NCBI GenBank assembly: GCA_012517315.1
Contig: JAAYVE010000021.1
Span: forward strand, 123,316 to 187,315
DNA length: 64,000 nt
Reading direction: 5' to 3'
From: Deltaproteobacteria bacterium
Lineage (GTDB): Bacteria; Desulfobacterota; Syntrophobacteria; Syntrophobacterales; Syntrophobacteraceae
In this document: positions 43,205 through 51,816 of the stretch, piece by piece
How positions within the stretch are numbered: position 1 is the stretch's first letter
Layout of the letters: every line of letters starts with the position of its first letter
Notes under the pieces: generated by a model
What the model was told of the DNA's origin: nothing
The model's database searches: none
Seen by the model: the letters and a program-made list of their open reading frames with translations, nothing else
Translations under genes and position numbers: made by a program

Positions 43205-44401
43205 TTAGTGGCCGTTTTCTTTCACCAGCTTACCAATTTTCCTCCCCAACTGGATGCACCGATCGAGATCTTGCTGAGTGGGGGCAAACTTCACCCGGAT
43301 TCCTTCGTCCACCACCTGGATCTTCATGCCCTCCATGGCTTCGTTGAGGATTTTCACCGATTCCCCGCTCCACCCGTAGGAACCGAAGGCGGCTCCAATT
43401 TTTCCGGTGGGTTTGAGCCCCTTCATGTAGCACAGGATGTCGGCCATGCCGGGGAGAATCCCGTTGTTGAGTGTGGAGGAGCCCAGGATGATCGCCTTGG
43501 AGTCCAGGACTTCCGTCATCACGTCGCTGCGGTGGTTGTGCTTGAGATTGAGCATCTTGAAATCAACGCCCTCTTGGTTCAGACCGTCTGCGATGGCGTT
43601 GGCCATGGCCTCCGTGCTCTGCCACATGGTGTCGTAAATGAGGAGGGCTTTCTTCTTGGTTTTCTGCTGACTCCACGTGTCATAGGCTTCCAGGATCCTC
43701 CCGGGGTGGCTTCTCCAAATGAGCCCGTGATCGGGGGCGATCATGTTGATTCGCAGGCCTGATTTGCGGACGCCGGCGAGAAGTTTCTGCACCAGGGGTG
43801 AATAGAGCAGGAGAATGTTGGCATAATACTTGGCCGACTGGGAAAGGAGTTCCTCCAGATCCACTTCGTCGTCGAACCGTTCGCTCGTTGCCCAGTGCTG
43901 TCCGAAAGCGTCGCTCGAAATGAGCATTTCGTCTTCGACGAGATAGGAAAACATGCTGTCGGGCCAGTGGAGCATCCGGGTTTCCAAGAACTGGACGGTC
44001 TTCTTTCCGAGGCTCAAGGTTTTCCCCGACTCGACGACCTCGAAGGGCCAGTCCTCCCGGTGGAAATGATCAATGAGAACCTTCTTGCCCATGGGGGAGC
44101 AGATGACTTTTTCCGGACCGATGAACTCCATGATTTCGGGCAGCGCCCCCGAGTGGTCCATTTCCACGTGATTGACCACGATGTAGTCGATCTTTGCGGG
44201 GTCGATGAGTTTCCGGATGTTGGCCAGCAGGTTACTCTTGAAAGGCTTCTTGACGCAGTCGAAAAGGGTTACCTTTTCGTCGAGCACGAGAAAGGAATTG
44301 TATGTGGTTCCCTTGGGGGTCTGGTATCCATGGAAGTCCCTGACGTTCCAGTCAATTGCCCCTACCCAGTAGATGTTTTCCTTGACTTCTATCGGCTGCA
44401 T
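43205..44401 (-). CDS. roo: A-type flavodiiron protein (rubredoxin:oxygen oxidoreductase)
   Basis: 398 residues. A beta-lactamase-like diiron domain carries the ligands in NHVEMDHSG, MLHWPDS, SSDAFGQH and APDHG. A flavodoxin domain (LIYDTMWQSTEAMANAI, GSSTLNNGILPGMADIL, SYGWSGE) follows. It reduces O2 to water (or NO to N2O) with electrons from rubredoxin, as in Desulfovibrio ROO; the rubredoxin gene at 985-1143 is a candidate partner. Its length and the lack of a fused rubredoxin mark class A. Confidence 0.95.
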   Translation of the reverse strand: MQPIEVKENIYWVGAIDWNVRDFHGYQTPKGTTYNSFLVLDEKVTLFDCVKKPFKSNLLANIRKLIDPAKIDYIVVNHVEMDHSGALPEIMEFIGPEKVICSPMGKKVLIDHFHREDWPFEVVESGKTLSLGKKTVQFLETRMLHWPDSMFSYLVEDEMLISSDAFGQHWATSERFDDEVDLEELLSQSAKYYANILLLYSPLVQKLLAGVRKSGLRINMIAPDHGLIWRSHPGRILEAYDTWSQQKTKKKALLIYDTMWQSTEAMANAIADGLNQEGVDFKMLNLKHNHRSDVMTEVLDSKAIILGSSTLNNGILPGMADILCYMKGLKPTGKIGAAFGSYGWSGESVKILNEAMEGMKIQVVDEGIRVKFAPTQQDLDRCIQLGRKIGKLVKENGH

Positions 44402-44555
44402 TGCTTGACCCTTCTAGATCCATGGGAAGTGGTTGGGTGGAGATGAGAGGAGACGTTTCCCGGTTTTCCAATGTTGTCTCGCAGCGCCTGCGTTTCGGGA
44501 CGCCAGCAAAGATTCATCTCCTCACCTGAACACGACGGACTATGAACGAACCTAT

Positions 44556-44585
44556 CTAATATTGGACATGTGCGAAGTTTGTCAA
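44556..44585 (-). promoter_or_regulatory. Promoter of the flavodiiron gene (minus strand)
   Basis: Read on the minus strand: TTGACA, 18 bases, TATTAG. The start point would be about 150 bases before the gene, giving a long leader. The 334-base divergent gap 44402-44735 shows no other clear signal. Confidence 0.55.
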
Positions 44586-44735
44586 GTTGCGCGCATGGAT
44601 CCCGGTGGGGAGGGGTTTTCGGCCCGAGGCGCGGTCCCAGGGACGCATTGACAATGCACATCCGCTGGTGAAGTATGAGAGCCGGCCGCCGCCCGCTTGA
44701 CCAATCCCGAATGTTGTCCTGGAGCCAGTTTTGAA

Positions 44736-47240
44736 ATGATTTCGAAGAAACCTTTCTTTTCCTGGGTTCTGGAGAGATATCGTGGTTTGCAGTTCCTCCT
44801 TTTGTTGTTGACGGTGACCACCATCTTCTTCAGGGTTTTTCCTCTGGAGATGCAGAAACGCATCGTCAATCAAGCCATCGCCCTGCAGAAGATTGACCTG
44901 CTCTTCATATACTGCGCCCTATACCTCGGCACCGTCGTCATTGCGGGGTCCCTCAAATATGTCATCAACGTCATGCAGGGATATATCGGGCAGAAGATAC
45001 TCCTGGAAATGCGAAGCAAGCTCTACGATCACATTCTTACCCTCCCCCTGCCGTTTTTCAGGAAGATGGCGCCTGGAACGGTCATCGCCTCCCTCACTTC
45101 GGAGTTGAACGTCGTCGGGGAATTCATGGGAGGGGCCATCGCCATTCCCGTCATCAACACTTTGACCCTCCTCACCTTTGCCGGGTACATGGCTTACCTG
45201 AACCCGCTGCTGGCGGTCCTGAGCCTTTCCATCTACCCCATCGAGATTCTGGTGGTTCCGTTTCTCCAGCGTCGATTCAATCGGCTGAACCAGGCGCGCA
45301 TCGAAATCAACCGTTCCATGAGCAATGTTTTGAGCGAGGCCATTTCTGGGATGCACGAAATTCACGGCAACTCGAGCTACGAGGTGGAAGGCCGGAAGCT
45401 CGCCCGTTTCGCCTTTCCCCTTTTCAAAATTCGTTGCCGGATGAACACGTTCAAGTTTCTCACCAAGTTCTTGAACAATTTCTTTCAGAGTCTCGGACCG
45501 TTCATCCTCTTTCTCCTGGGCGGCTACCTGACTATCCATGGAAGACTCGACCTGGGGGCTCTCGTGGCTTTTCTCTCAGCTTACGAAAAGCTCTACGACC
45601 CCTGGAAGGAACTCATGGACTATTACCAGTCCTACCAGGACAGCCGGGTGCGGTACCGGCAGGTCATGGAAGCCTTCGACGTGAAGTCGGAGATCTTGCT
45701 GGAACCGGAAGAGGGAAGGGAGCCCCTTCGCCTTCGGGGCGAGATCCAGGTCCAGGATCTCTCTTATGTGGCGGAGGGTCGCATTCGGCTCTTGGACCAG
45801 ATCTCCCTGAGGTTGAAGCCTGGCGAGCAGCTTGCGATAGTGGGCTTCTCCGGCAGCGGCAAAAGCACCCTTGCCATGGTCATGGGCCAGCTTTACACGT
45901 ATAACATCGGGCATGTCTATGTCGACGGGATCGAACTGAAAAGTCTGAGTCGTCTGGAAGTGAGCCGAAACCTGGGATACGTGGCGCAGTACCCTTTTAT
46001 CTTCGACGGCTCCATCATGGAAAACGTCCTCTACGGTGTTCTGTCCACGCGGCGGGGAAGCCGGAATGAGACCGGGGTGGTGGACCGCGTGGAGGTGCTG
46101 AGAGTGATCCGGCAGGTGGGTTTTTCGGATGACGTCCTGAGAATGGGACTGGATGCCAGGCTGTCGCCCGAAAAGCACCGGGAGCTTGCGGAGCGCCTGG
46201 TCTATGTCCGCGATGCCTACTATTCCAGATGGGAGAGAAAACTCTCCCACATGGTCGATTTCTTTGTGGTCAACCGCTTCCAGCAGTATTCGAGTCTCCT
46301 GGAGAACATTGTCTTCGGTCATTCCCCCAGGAAGGAGTACGACCTGAAGGTGCTTCACCAGACCCGGTTTTTCCAGGATTTCCTGAGGGAGAACGGTCTC
46401 CTGCAACCACTGCTCGAGCTTGGTGGCCGCCTGGCGGTTGAGACGGTCGCTCTGTTGAAGGATTTGCAGGGCGATGCCTTCTTCTTCGAAAGGAGTCCTA
46501 TATCCATTGAGGAGTTCGATACCTATCAGGATATCGCCGAGCGGGTGGGAGGATCCGGCGGAGACCATTTGACCCGTGGAGACAAAAATGCCCTCCTTGC
46601 TCTCGCCCTCAGGTTTGTTCCGGCACGACACAAAATGGCCGCCCTGTCGCGGGAGCAGGAGGATGCCATTTTGAAGGCGAGATTTCGGTTCATTGAAAAA
46701 ATGCTGCAAACGGATCCATCAGCGTTTACATTCTACCATCCCACAAACTATTTCTTTTCCCAGACGGTGCTCAACAACATTCTTTTCGGAAATGTGAAGG
46801 CAGAACATCCCCAGGCCATGGAGCATGTGCGCCGCAGCGTTGAGGACCTGCTGGAGGAGAGCGGTTTGACCGAAGAAATCATGGAACAGGGAATGCAATT
46901 TCAGGTGGGAAGCAAAGGGGACCGACTTTCAGGGGGGCAGAAGCAGAAGATCGGCATTGCCAGAGCCCTTCTGAAAAGGACCCCCATCCTCATTCTGGAC
47001 GAGGCGACAGCGAGCCTTGACAATTCCTCGCAGGCGCTCATCCAGCAATTGATCAACGACGAACTGAAAGGCAAGAGCACTCTCATAGCGGTGGTACACC
47101 GGTTGGAGATGGTTCGCGGCTTCGACCGGATCGCTGTGATGAAAGGGGGCAGGATTGTTGAAATGGGGCGATATGAAGACCTGATGGCTCAAGGGGGACT
47201 GTTCTATGAGCTCGCCGGAGGAAAACAAAGCTCACTGTGA
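44736..47240 (+). CDS. ABC exporter with a large insertion in its nucleotide-binding domain
   Basis: 834 residues. An N-terminal type I exporter membrane domain has six helices. The nucleotide-binding domain has Walker A GFSGSGKST (G370), Q-loop GYVAQYPFIF (Q418), signature LSGGQKQKIGIARAL (L731), Walker B PILILDEATASLD and the H-loop VVHRLEM. Walker A and signature are 361 residues apart, against roughly 105-130 in ordinary exporters. The extra about 240 residues contain repeated Q-loop-plus-helix modules: MENVLYG (N430), LENIVFG (N524) and LNNILFG (N681). The third module runs directly into the signature as in a normal domain. All catalytic motifs are intact. The substrate is unknown. The next gene overlaps its end by 35 bases. 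Confidence 0.85.
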   Translation: MISKKPFFSWVLERYRGLQFLLLLLTVTTIFFRVFPLEMQKRIVNQAIALQKIDLLFIYCALYLGTVVIAGSLKYVINVMQGYIGQKILLEMRSKLYDHILTLPLPFFRKMAPGTVIASLTSELNVVGEFMGGAIAIPVINTLTLLTFAGYMAYLNPLLAVLSLSIYPIEILVVPFLQRRFNRLNQARIEINRSMSNVLSEAISGMHEIHGNSSYEVEGRKLARFAFPLFKIRCRMNTFKFLTKFLNNFFQSLGPFILFLLGGYLTIHGRLDLGALVAFLSAYEKLYDPWKELMDYYQSYQDSRVRYRQVMEAFDVKSEILLEPEEGREPLRLRGEIQVQDLSYVAEGRIRLLDQISLRLKPGEQLAIVGFSGSGKSTLAMVMGQLYTYNIGHVYVDGIELKSLSRLEVSRNLGYVAQYPFIFDGSIMENVLYGVLSTRRGSRNETGVVDRVEVLRVIRQVGFSDDVLRMGLDARLSPEKHRELAERLVYVRDAYYSRWERKLSHMVDFFVVNRFQQYSSLLENIVFGHSPRKEYDLKVLHQTRFFQDFLRENGLLQPLLELGGRLAVETVALLKDLQGDAFFFERSPISIEEFDTYQDIAERVGGSGGDHLTRGDKNALLALALRFVPARHKMAALSREQEDAILKARFRFIEKMLQTDPSAFTFYHPTNYFFSQTVLNNILFGNVKAEHPQAMEHVRRSVEDLLEESGLTEEIMEQGMQFQVGSKGDRLSGGQKQKIGIARALLKRTPILILDEATASLDNSSQALIQQLINDELKGKSTLIAVVHRLEMVRGFDRIAVMKGGRIVEMGRYEDLMAQGGLFYELAGGKQSSL

Positions 47241-47721
47241 TATGGGTTTACTGGGACCGTGCGAATTGGATCAGAATCTGGAGATCCTCAGCCGCGTCCC
47301 CGTCTTTTCGGGAATTCCCGCCCAAAGGTTGAAAGTATACGCCTACCTGAGCCGGCGGGCTCGCTACGACCCCGGGGAGTTCCTGTTTCGGCAGGGAGAC
47401 AGGGACAACAAGGGGTATATTGTCATTTCCGGGCGTGTGCAGATGATTCGGGAATATAGTGAGCAGTCACTGATTCTCAAGGTGATCGAAGAGGGCGAGT
47501 TCTTCGGAGGACTGGCCCTGCTCTCGGACATTCGTCGGCTTTTTTCCGCGCGAGCCATGGAAGCCGTCGAGTGTCTCACGGTTGACCGGGAAAGCTTTCA
47601 AAAACTGGTGGTGCAGTTCCCCGAGGTCGCGGTCAAATCCATCGACATGATGATCCGTCGCATTGTGGAAATGGAGGAGAGGTTACTGGCAAAGAAGGTG
47701 GAGGAGTGTGTCTATGGGTGA
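47206..47721 (+). CDS. Cyclic-nucleotide-binding-domain protein with non-canonical pocket
   Basis: 171 residues. One cNMP-binding (CAP-type) beta-roll, with LSRVPVFSGIPAQRL, RRARYDPGEFLFRQGD, GYIVISGRVQMI and the phosphate-cassette region GEFFGGLALLSDIRRLFSARA. The family's FGE(L) glutamate is glycine (FGGL), and the arginine spacing differs, so classical cAMP binding is doubtful. No helix-turn-helix follows, only a helix (MIRRIVEMEERLLAKKVEE). ATG at 47206 has AAGGGGG 8 bases upstream and overlaps the ABC gene. It is probably an accessory subunit of that exporter. Confidence 0.82.
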   Translation: MSSPEENKAHCDMGLLGPCELDQNLEILSRVPVFSGIPAQRLKVYAYLSRRARYDPGEFLFRQGDRDNKGYIVISGRVQMIREYSEQSLILKVIEEGEFFGGLALLSDIRRLFSARAMEAVECLTVDRESFQKLVVQFPEVAVKSIDMMIRRIVEMEERLLAKKVEECVYG

Positions 47722-47992
47722 GGAGGTAGAAGATTTGAGGAGTGAAGGGGCTGTTGCCGCAGGGGGGGGCGTTCTGGACGAAGAGCGAAGACTCAGGCGT
47801 TTGAGAAGAATGATCGACATGTCCTTGGCCCTCATTGCTCAGACGGACCTCGATCTTTTGCAGGCCCAAAAGCTGGTGCAGGTTGTGAAAGACGCCGCCA
47901 TGGAGCTTTTCCCAGGAAAAGAGGCGACGTTTGAGCTCATTTATACTCCTCGGTTTCGGCGTCTCCTGGCGGAAAAATACGCGATGCATTGA
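47714..47992 (+). CDS. Small protein of unknown function, third gene of the exporter cluster
   Basis: 92 residues: an acidic start, a basic stretch (DEERRLRRLRRMIDMSLAL), a helix with LLQAQKLVQVVKDAAMELFPG, and a C-terminal motif TFELIYTPRFRRLLAEKY. The ending suggests a small folded domain. Its start overlaps the preceding stop by 8 bases, so the two are translationally coupled. I do not recognise the family. Confidence 0.6.
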   Translation: MGEEVEDLRSEGAVAAGGGVLDEERRLRRLRRMIDMSLALIAQTDLDLLQAQKLVQVVKDAAMELFPGKEATFELIYTPRFRRLLAEKYAMH

Positions 47993-48107
47993 ATGGCGGT
48001 GGGATCACCGACAGGCCCCGGGAAGGCGGAGCCGATACCCAATGGCGGTCCTTTTCCCACTGGATGTTAACGGCCTTCGTCAACCCGGTTTTTCTTTCGG
48101 ATCAGCC

Positions 48108-48875
48108 ATGAACGAGGTCAACCAAAGACTGCAGAGGGAAGCCCAGCGCATTGCATCCCGCCACCCCATGCCCGAATTCTACACGCGATTCAAGGCCCCC
48201 GTCGCCCTTGCGCGAAAGCTCTTTTACGGGGAGCCCACCGTCGTGCGGATGCGGGAGATCGTCCGATCGATACTCCAGGAGGATTTAGGGCACGGCCTCT
48301 TCCACAGCACCCATGTGAGCCTCGACTGTGCCGTCCTGATCTGGGTGGAAATGCAAGCCCTGCGCTTCAGCGATACTGACCTGGAACGTCTGATGGTGCT
48401 GGGGCTCCTGGCTGGGCTTCTGCACGACATTTGCCGCAGCGAGGAAAACCATGCGGAAGCGGGAGCCCGGGAGGCACTGAGGTTGCTCCGGGATTTTCCC
48501 GTGACGGAGGTGGAAGCGGACTGCCTTTGCGCTGCCATTCGGAATCACGAGGCCTTCACCGTTCCGCGTCCTTGCCGCCTGCCCTGGATTCAGCTCGTCA
48601 GCGATTGTCTCTACGATTCGGACAAGTTCCGGTGGGGTGCGGATACCTTCACCCACACTCTCTGGTGCATGGCAGACTGCCGGGGACTCTCTCCCCGGCA
48701 GATTCTCGAGAAGTTTCCATGGGGAATGTCGGGAATCCTGCGAATCGTCGAGACCTTCCGCACTCCCACTGGGCGGGAATTCGGCCCTGAAATCATCATG
48801 ACGGGGGTGGAGATCGGCAAGGAGATATACCGCTATTTACTCAACTGGTGCAGGGAGGAAACGAATGCCCAATGA
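48108..48875 (+). CDS. HD-domain phosphohydrolase-like protein
   Basis: 255 residues. The metal-binding HD pattern is complete: HSTHV, then LLHDICR, ENHAEAGA, IRNHEAF and the distal aspartate in LVSDCLYDSDKF. A separate C-terminal region (FPWGMSGILRIVETFRTPTGREFG) follows. Members hydrolyse phosphate esters of nucleotides or similar molecules. The start is uncertain: ATG 48108 begins the conserved-looking sequence, and ATG 48042 has a better purine tract. Its end overlaps the P1 peptidase start by 11 bases. Confidence 0.78.
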   Translation: MNEVNQRLQREAQRIASRHPMPEFYTRFKAPVALARKLFYGEPTVVRMREIVRSILQEDLGHGLFHSTHVSLDCAVLIWVEMQALRFSDTDLERLMVLGLLAGLLHDICRSEENHAEAGAREALRLLRDFPVTEVEADCLCAAIRNHEAFTVPRPCRLPWIQLVSDCLYDSDKFRWGADTFTHTLWCMADCRGLSPRQILEKFPWGMSGILRIVETFRTPTGREFGPEIIMTGVEIGKEIYRYLLNWCREETNAQ

Positions 48876-49836
48876 CACGCTCACAGGCATCGAGGGGGTT
48901 CGCGTGGGGCATGCGGAATTGTCCGGTGTGCCAAGCGGATGCACAGTGGTCCTGACAGACGGGGGTGTCCCCGCAGGTGTGGACGTGCGTGGGGGGGCGC
49001 CCGGGACTTTCGGTACGGATACCCTCAATCCTGTGAATCTTGTGGACAGGATTCACGGGCTTTTTTTCACGGGAGGAAGTGCATTCGGCTTGAGTGTCGC
49101 CGAAGGGGTGAGGCGCTACCTCAAAGAGATGAACGTCGGTTTTGATTCCGGACACGGTCTCATTCCCATTGTGGCAGGTGCGGTCATCTTCGATCTGGGG
49201 GTCAACCGTTCAGGGTTGTATCCTGACGGGGAACTGGGCTACAGAGCGTGCAGAAACGCCACGGGGGAACCTGTTGGAGAGGGTTGCAGGGGGGCGGGGC
49301 TGGGTGCCACCGTGGGGAAGCTCCACGGAATGGAACGCGGCATGAAGAGCGGCTTGGGAAGCGCCCTCATCGATGCCCCGAGCGGTGTCAGGGTTGGGGC
49401 GCTCATGGTCGTGAACGCCTTCGGGGACGTTTTCGATCCTTTCTCTAACCGCCCCCTGGCCGGCTGTCGGGAGGATGCCCGGAGCAGCCGGCTGATCGAT
49501 GCGGAAAAAGAGATGATGCGATTGAGACGGCTGTCGGGCTTTCCCGAGGGGCAGAATACCGTGGTGGGGGTGGTGGCGACGAACGTGCGGTTGAACAAAA
49601 CGCAGCTCACGAAAGTGGCGCAGATGGCGCACGATGGTCTCGCGCGAACCGTGTTCCCTACCCATACTCTGTATGACGGCGATACCGTCTTCGCCCTCAG
49701 CTGCGGCGACGTGGAGGGTGTGGAGACGACGGTTGTGGGGGCCCTGGCCGCCCGTGCCACAGCGGAAGCGGTCTTGAGGGGAGTGTACAGAGCATCCTCC
49801 CTGGGAGACCTGCCGGCTCATTGTGATCTGCGATGA
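48865..49836 (+). CDS. P1-family peptidase (DmpA/S58-like, N-terminal nucleophile fold)
   Basis: 323 residues. Starts TLTGIEGVRVGHAELSG, then GVPAGVDVRGGAPGTFGTD, FTGGSAFGL, a GLGSALIDAPSGVRVGALMVVNAFGDV segment, where family members self-cleave between a glycine and the nucleophile serine or threonine, and NTVVGVVATN. It would be a self-processing aminopeptidase or amidase. The substrate is unknown. It ends the plus-strand cluster that starts with the exporter. Confidence 0.88.
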   Translation: MPNDTLTGIEGVRVGHAELSGVPSGCTVVLTDGGVPAGVDVRGGAPGTFGTDTLNPVNLVDRIHGLFFTGGSAFGLSVAEGVRRYLKEMNVGFDSGHGLIPIVAGAVIFDLGVNRSGLYPDGELGYRACRNATGEPVGEGCRGAGLGATVGKLHGMERGMKSGLGSALIDAPSGVRVGALMVVNAFGDVFDPFSNRPLAGCREDARSSRLIDAEKEMMRLRRLSGFPEGQNTVVGVVATNVRLNKTQLTKVAQMAHDGLARTVFPTHTLYDGDTVFALSCGDVEGVETTVVGALAARATAEAVLRGVYRASSLGDLPAHCDLR

Positions 49837-49876
49837 GGGGACAACCTCGGCCCACCTGACCGGGCCGAAGTTCCCC
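49837..49876. terminator. Long hairpin between convergent genes
   Basis: GGGGA...CTCGGCCC pairs with GGGCCGA...TTCCCC across an 8-base loop, immediately after the P1 peptidase stop. No T-run is seen, so strength is uncertain. It faces a converging gene. Confidence 0.5.
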
Positions 49877-49942
49877 GTCTCCGGCTGTTCCCCGATGGCG
49901 GCGGTTTGCCCCCTACCTCTCTTCCCCGGTGTGCAGGTCTGC

Positions 49943-50554
49943 TCACAATGAGCAGTGGGAAGGAAATCCCTCAGGCAGGTAGAAAACGTAATGGGATGAT
50001 ATGGACTGGAATTGCTGTTGCGTCTCCCGTTCGATGATGGCGAAGAGATCCTTGAGTGTGACAGCCTCCAATACGGCTTGGCGGAATCTGTTCGCATTGT
50101 AGTGCTCCGCCGACAGGGGAAGGAGGAAATGCTCCACGTTTCCCCTCCAAACCACTTGCAATTCCTCCCTTTCGCGGAGGATATCGTTGTAAAACTTTCT
50201 CAGGAGGTCTGTCCGCAGAATGGGCGAACAAATACCGGTGACGCATTCCATGAGACCTGCCAGGCGGTAGACGCGCCGCATTTTCGTCTCGTTCTCCCGG
50301 TGACGGTACAGGCCGACGGTGGTGAAGTGATATCCACCGTCCAACCGGATGTGGTTGGGAACGTACTGGATGTGCTGATGTCCGGGGAGGCGAATGGCCT
50401 CCAAACGATGGGCCTCATATCGTTCAGACTCCCGGCGGGTGCACAGGATGGCGAACCCGCTTTGCCAGTCACTGCGGCGAAACTCCAGCGGGTGGGACGA
50501 GATGAGGTTTTCCCGATCCTGTGGCTTCCTGGTGAAATCGATGAGTTTTCCCAA
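49943..50554 (-). CDS. Conserved-looking protein of unknown function
   Basis: 203 residues, mixed alpha/beta and basic. Segments such as SGFAILCTRRESERYEAHRLEAI, VPNHIRLDGGYHFTTVGLYRH, HFLLPLSAEHYNANRFRQAVLEA and LKDLFAIIERETQ suggest a folded cytoplasmic protein, but I recognise no family. The only plausible start is TTG at 50554 with GGAAG upstream. It lies 53 bases after the CBS-ACT gene on the same strand and may be co-transcribed. Confidence 0.6.
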   Translation of the reverse strand: MGKLIDFTRKPQDRENLISSHPLEFRRSDWQSGFAILCTRRESERYEAHRLEAIRLPGHQHIQYVPNHIRLDGGYHFTTVGLYRHRENETKMRRVYRLAGLMECVTGICSPILRTDLLRKFYNDILREREELQVVWRGNVEHFLLPLSAEHYNANRFRQAVLEAVTLKDLFAIIERETQQQFQSISSHYVFYLPEGFPSHCSL

Positions 50555-50607
50555 TACCGCTTCCGTTTGGCCGATGAGTCATCCACGGCAGGAAGTGCTC
50601 TCCTCCC

Positions 50608-51279
50608 TCAGTCGGGGAGAAAGGGAGTGAGTTCTTCCACGTAATCCGCCACAATCTTGAAGCCGGAAGATTTGAGCGTGTCCATCGCCTTCTGGAAATC
50701 CGTGAGGTTCACACGGACCATGAGCTGCCAGACGTTTTCGTGGCCTCTCAGGGGGACAACGAGAATGCTGCGGATATTGATGGACGCCTCTTGCATCTGT
50801 TTGCCTACTTCGGCGACGATGCCGATGCGGTCGCGCACCAGGATGGAGAAGCGCCGGGTGTCCTCGCTGAGACCCAGTGCTTTGAGGAAGACGTCCATGA
50901 GGTCCGTGGAGGTGATCATTCCCACGAGTCTGTCGTCCTTCAGGACCGGGAGACAGCCGATCTTGTGATCCCGGAGGACCCGCGCAGCCCGTTCGATGGT
51001 CATGTCGGGCGTGGCGGTCACCACCTTCCGGGTCATGATGCTCTCCACGGTCAGCTTTTGCAGCACATACGTCAACTCGTGGACACTCAGGGTGGTCGCA
51101 GGGGATGCCCAAGCCTGGCGCAAGTCCCGGTCCGTCACGATGCCCAGCAGATGCGCCTTTCCATCGGTTACCGGAAGATGCGAGATCCTGTGCTGGTCCA
51201 TCATCTCCCGCGCCTTGAAGACGGATGTTTCCGGAGATATGGTGATGAGGTTCGTGTTCATGTTCCAGCCGACAAACAT
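50608..51279 (-). CDS. CBS-pair and ACT domain protein (AcuB-like)
   Basis: 223 residues. Two CBS motifs (ISPETSVFKAREMMDQHRIS with VTDRDLRQA, and ATPDMTIERAARVLRDHKIG with ITSTDLMDVFL) form a Bateman pair for adenine nucleotides, and an ACT domain (RFSILVRDRIGIVAEVGKQM, NIRSILVVPLRG) suggests amino-acid binding. Such proteins regulate enzymes or transporters. AAGGAGG lies 2 bases before ATG 51282 and 5 before ATG 51279; the latter is used. Confidence 0.85.
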   Translation of the reverse strand: MFVGWNMNTNLITISPETSVFKAREMMDQHRISHLPVTDGKAHLLGIVTDRDLRQAWASPATTLSVHELTYVLQKLTVESIMTRKVVTATPDMTIERAARVLRDHKIGCLPVLKDDRLVGMITSTDLMDVFLKALGLSEDTRRFSILVRDRIGIVAEVGKQMQEASINIRSILVVPLRGHENVWQLMVRVNLTDFQKAMDTLKSSGFKIVADYVEELTPFLPD

Positions 51280-51394
51280 CATATCCTCCTTGGCCTCGAA
51301 ATGGAAACAGGGATGATTAAATTTCACAATAGGAAAAGTACGCGGACAGTGTCAACGGCAATCTGGCGGCCACATTAGATGGAAGGAGCATCCA

Positions 51395-51805
51395 ATGTCT
51401 GGCGGGACGGATTTGGAACAGACGGAACTCCTGGAAAAGCTTGCCCGGGCCATAGGGGAATGGGAAGAATCTCCCTACTATTTGGAAAAGGATGAACTTT
51501 TCGACCTGGAGAGGTTTCTCGAGGACCACGAGGCCACAGACCTGAGGAACGCACTGGAAAAGCGCTACGGCGTTCCCTTGAACTGGAAGTTCTGGAATTC
51601 TTCCCTGGGCTACCACCGGTTGAAGAGGGCACGGGAGGAAATCAAGATTCGTGATGCCCTGCAGGAGGAAAAACGAAGAAAGTATCTCGAAGCGGTGGAA
51701 ACCGAGAGGAGGGCGTGGCAAACGGCGGTGAGAGATCTCCTCCGACAGCAGCGCAGAGAGCAGTTCCGTGTCATTGCCGGGGGAAGAGGGGCCCCGAAGG
51801 ATTGA
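51395..51805 (+). CDS. Small coiled-coil-rich protein of unknown function
   Basis: 136 residues. An acidic N-terminal half (DLEQTELLEKLARAIGEWEE, KRYGVPLNWKFWNSSLGYHRLK) leads to a long charged helix (AREEIKIRDALQEEKRRKYL, RRAWQTAVRDLLRQQRREQF). I do not recognise it. AAGGAG before the ATG and its own divergent position from the CBS gene support it as real. It ends 11 bases before the convergent mreB. Confidence 0.65.
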   Translation: MSGGTDLEQTELLEKLARAIGEWEESPYYLEKDELFDLERFLEDHEATDLRNALEKRYGVPLNWKFWNSSLGYHRLKRAREEIKIRDALQEEKRRKYLEAVETERRAWQTAVRDLLRQQRREQFRVIAGGRGAPKD

Positions 51806-51816
51806 CGCATTGGTTC

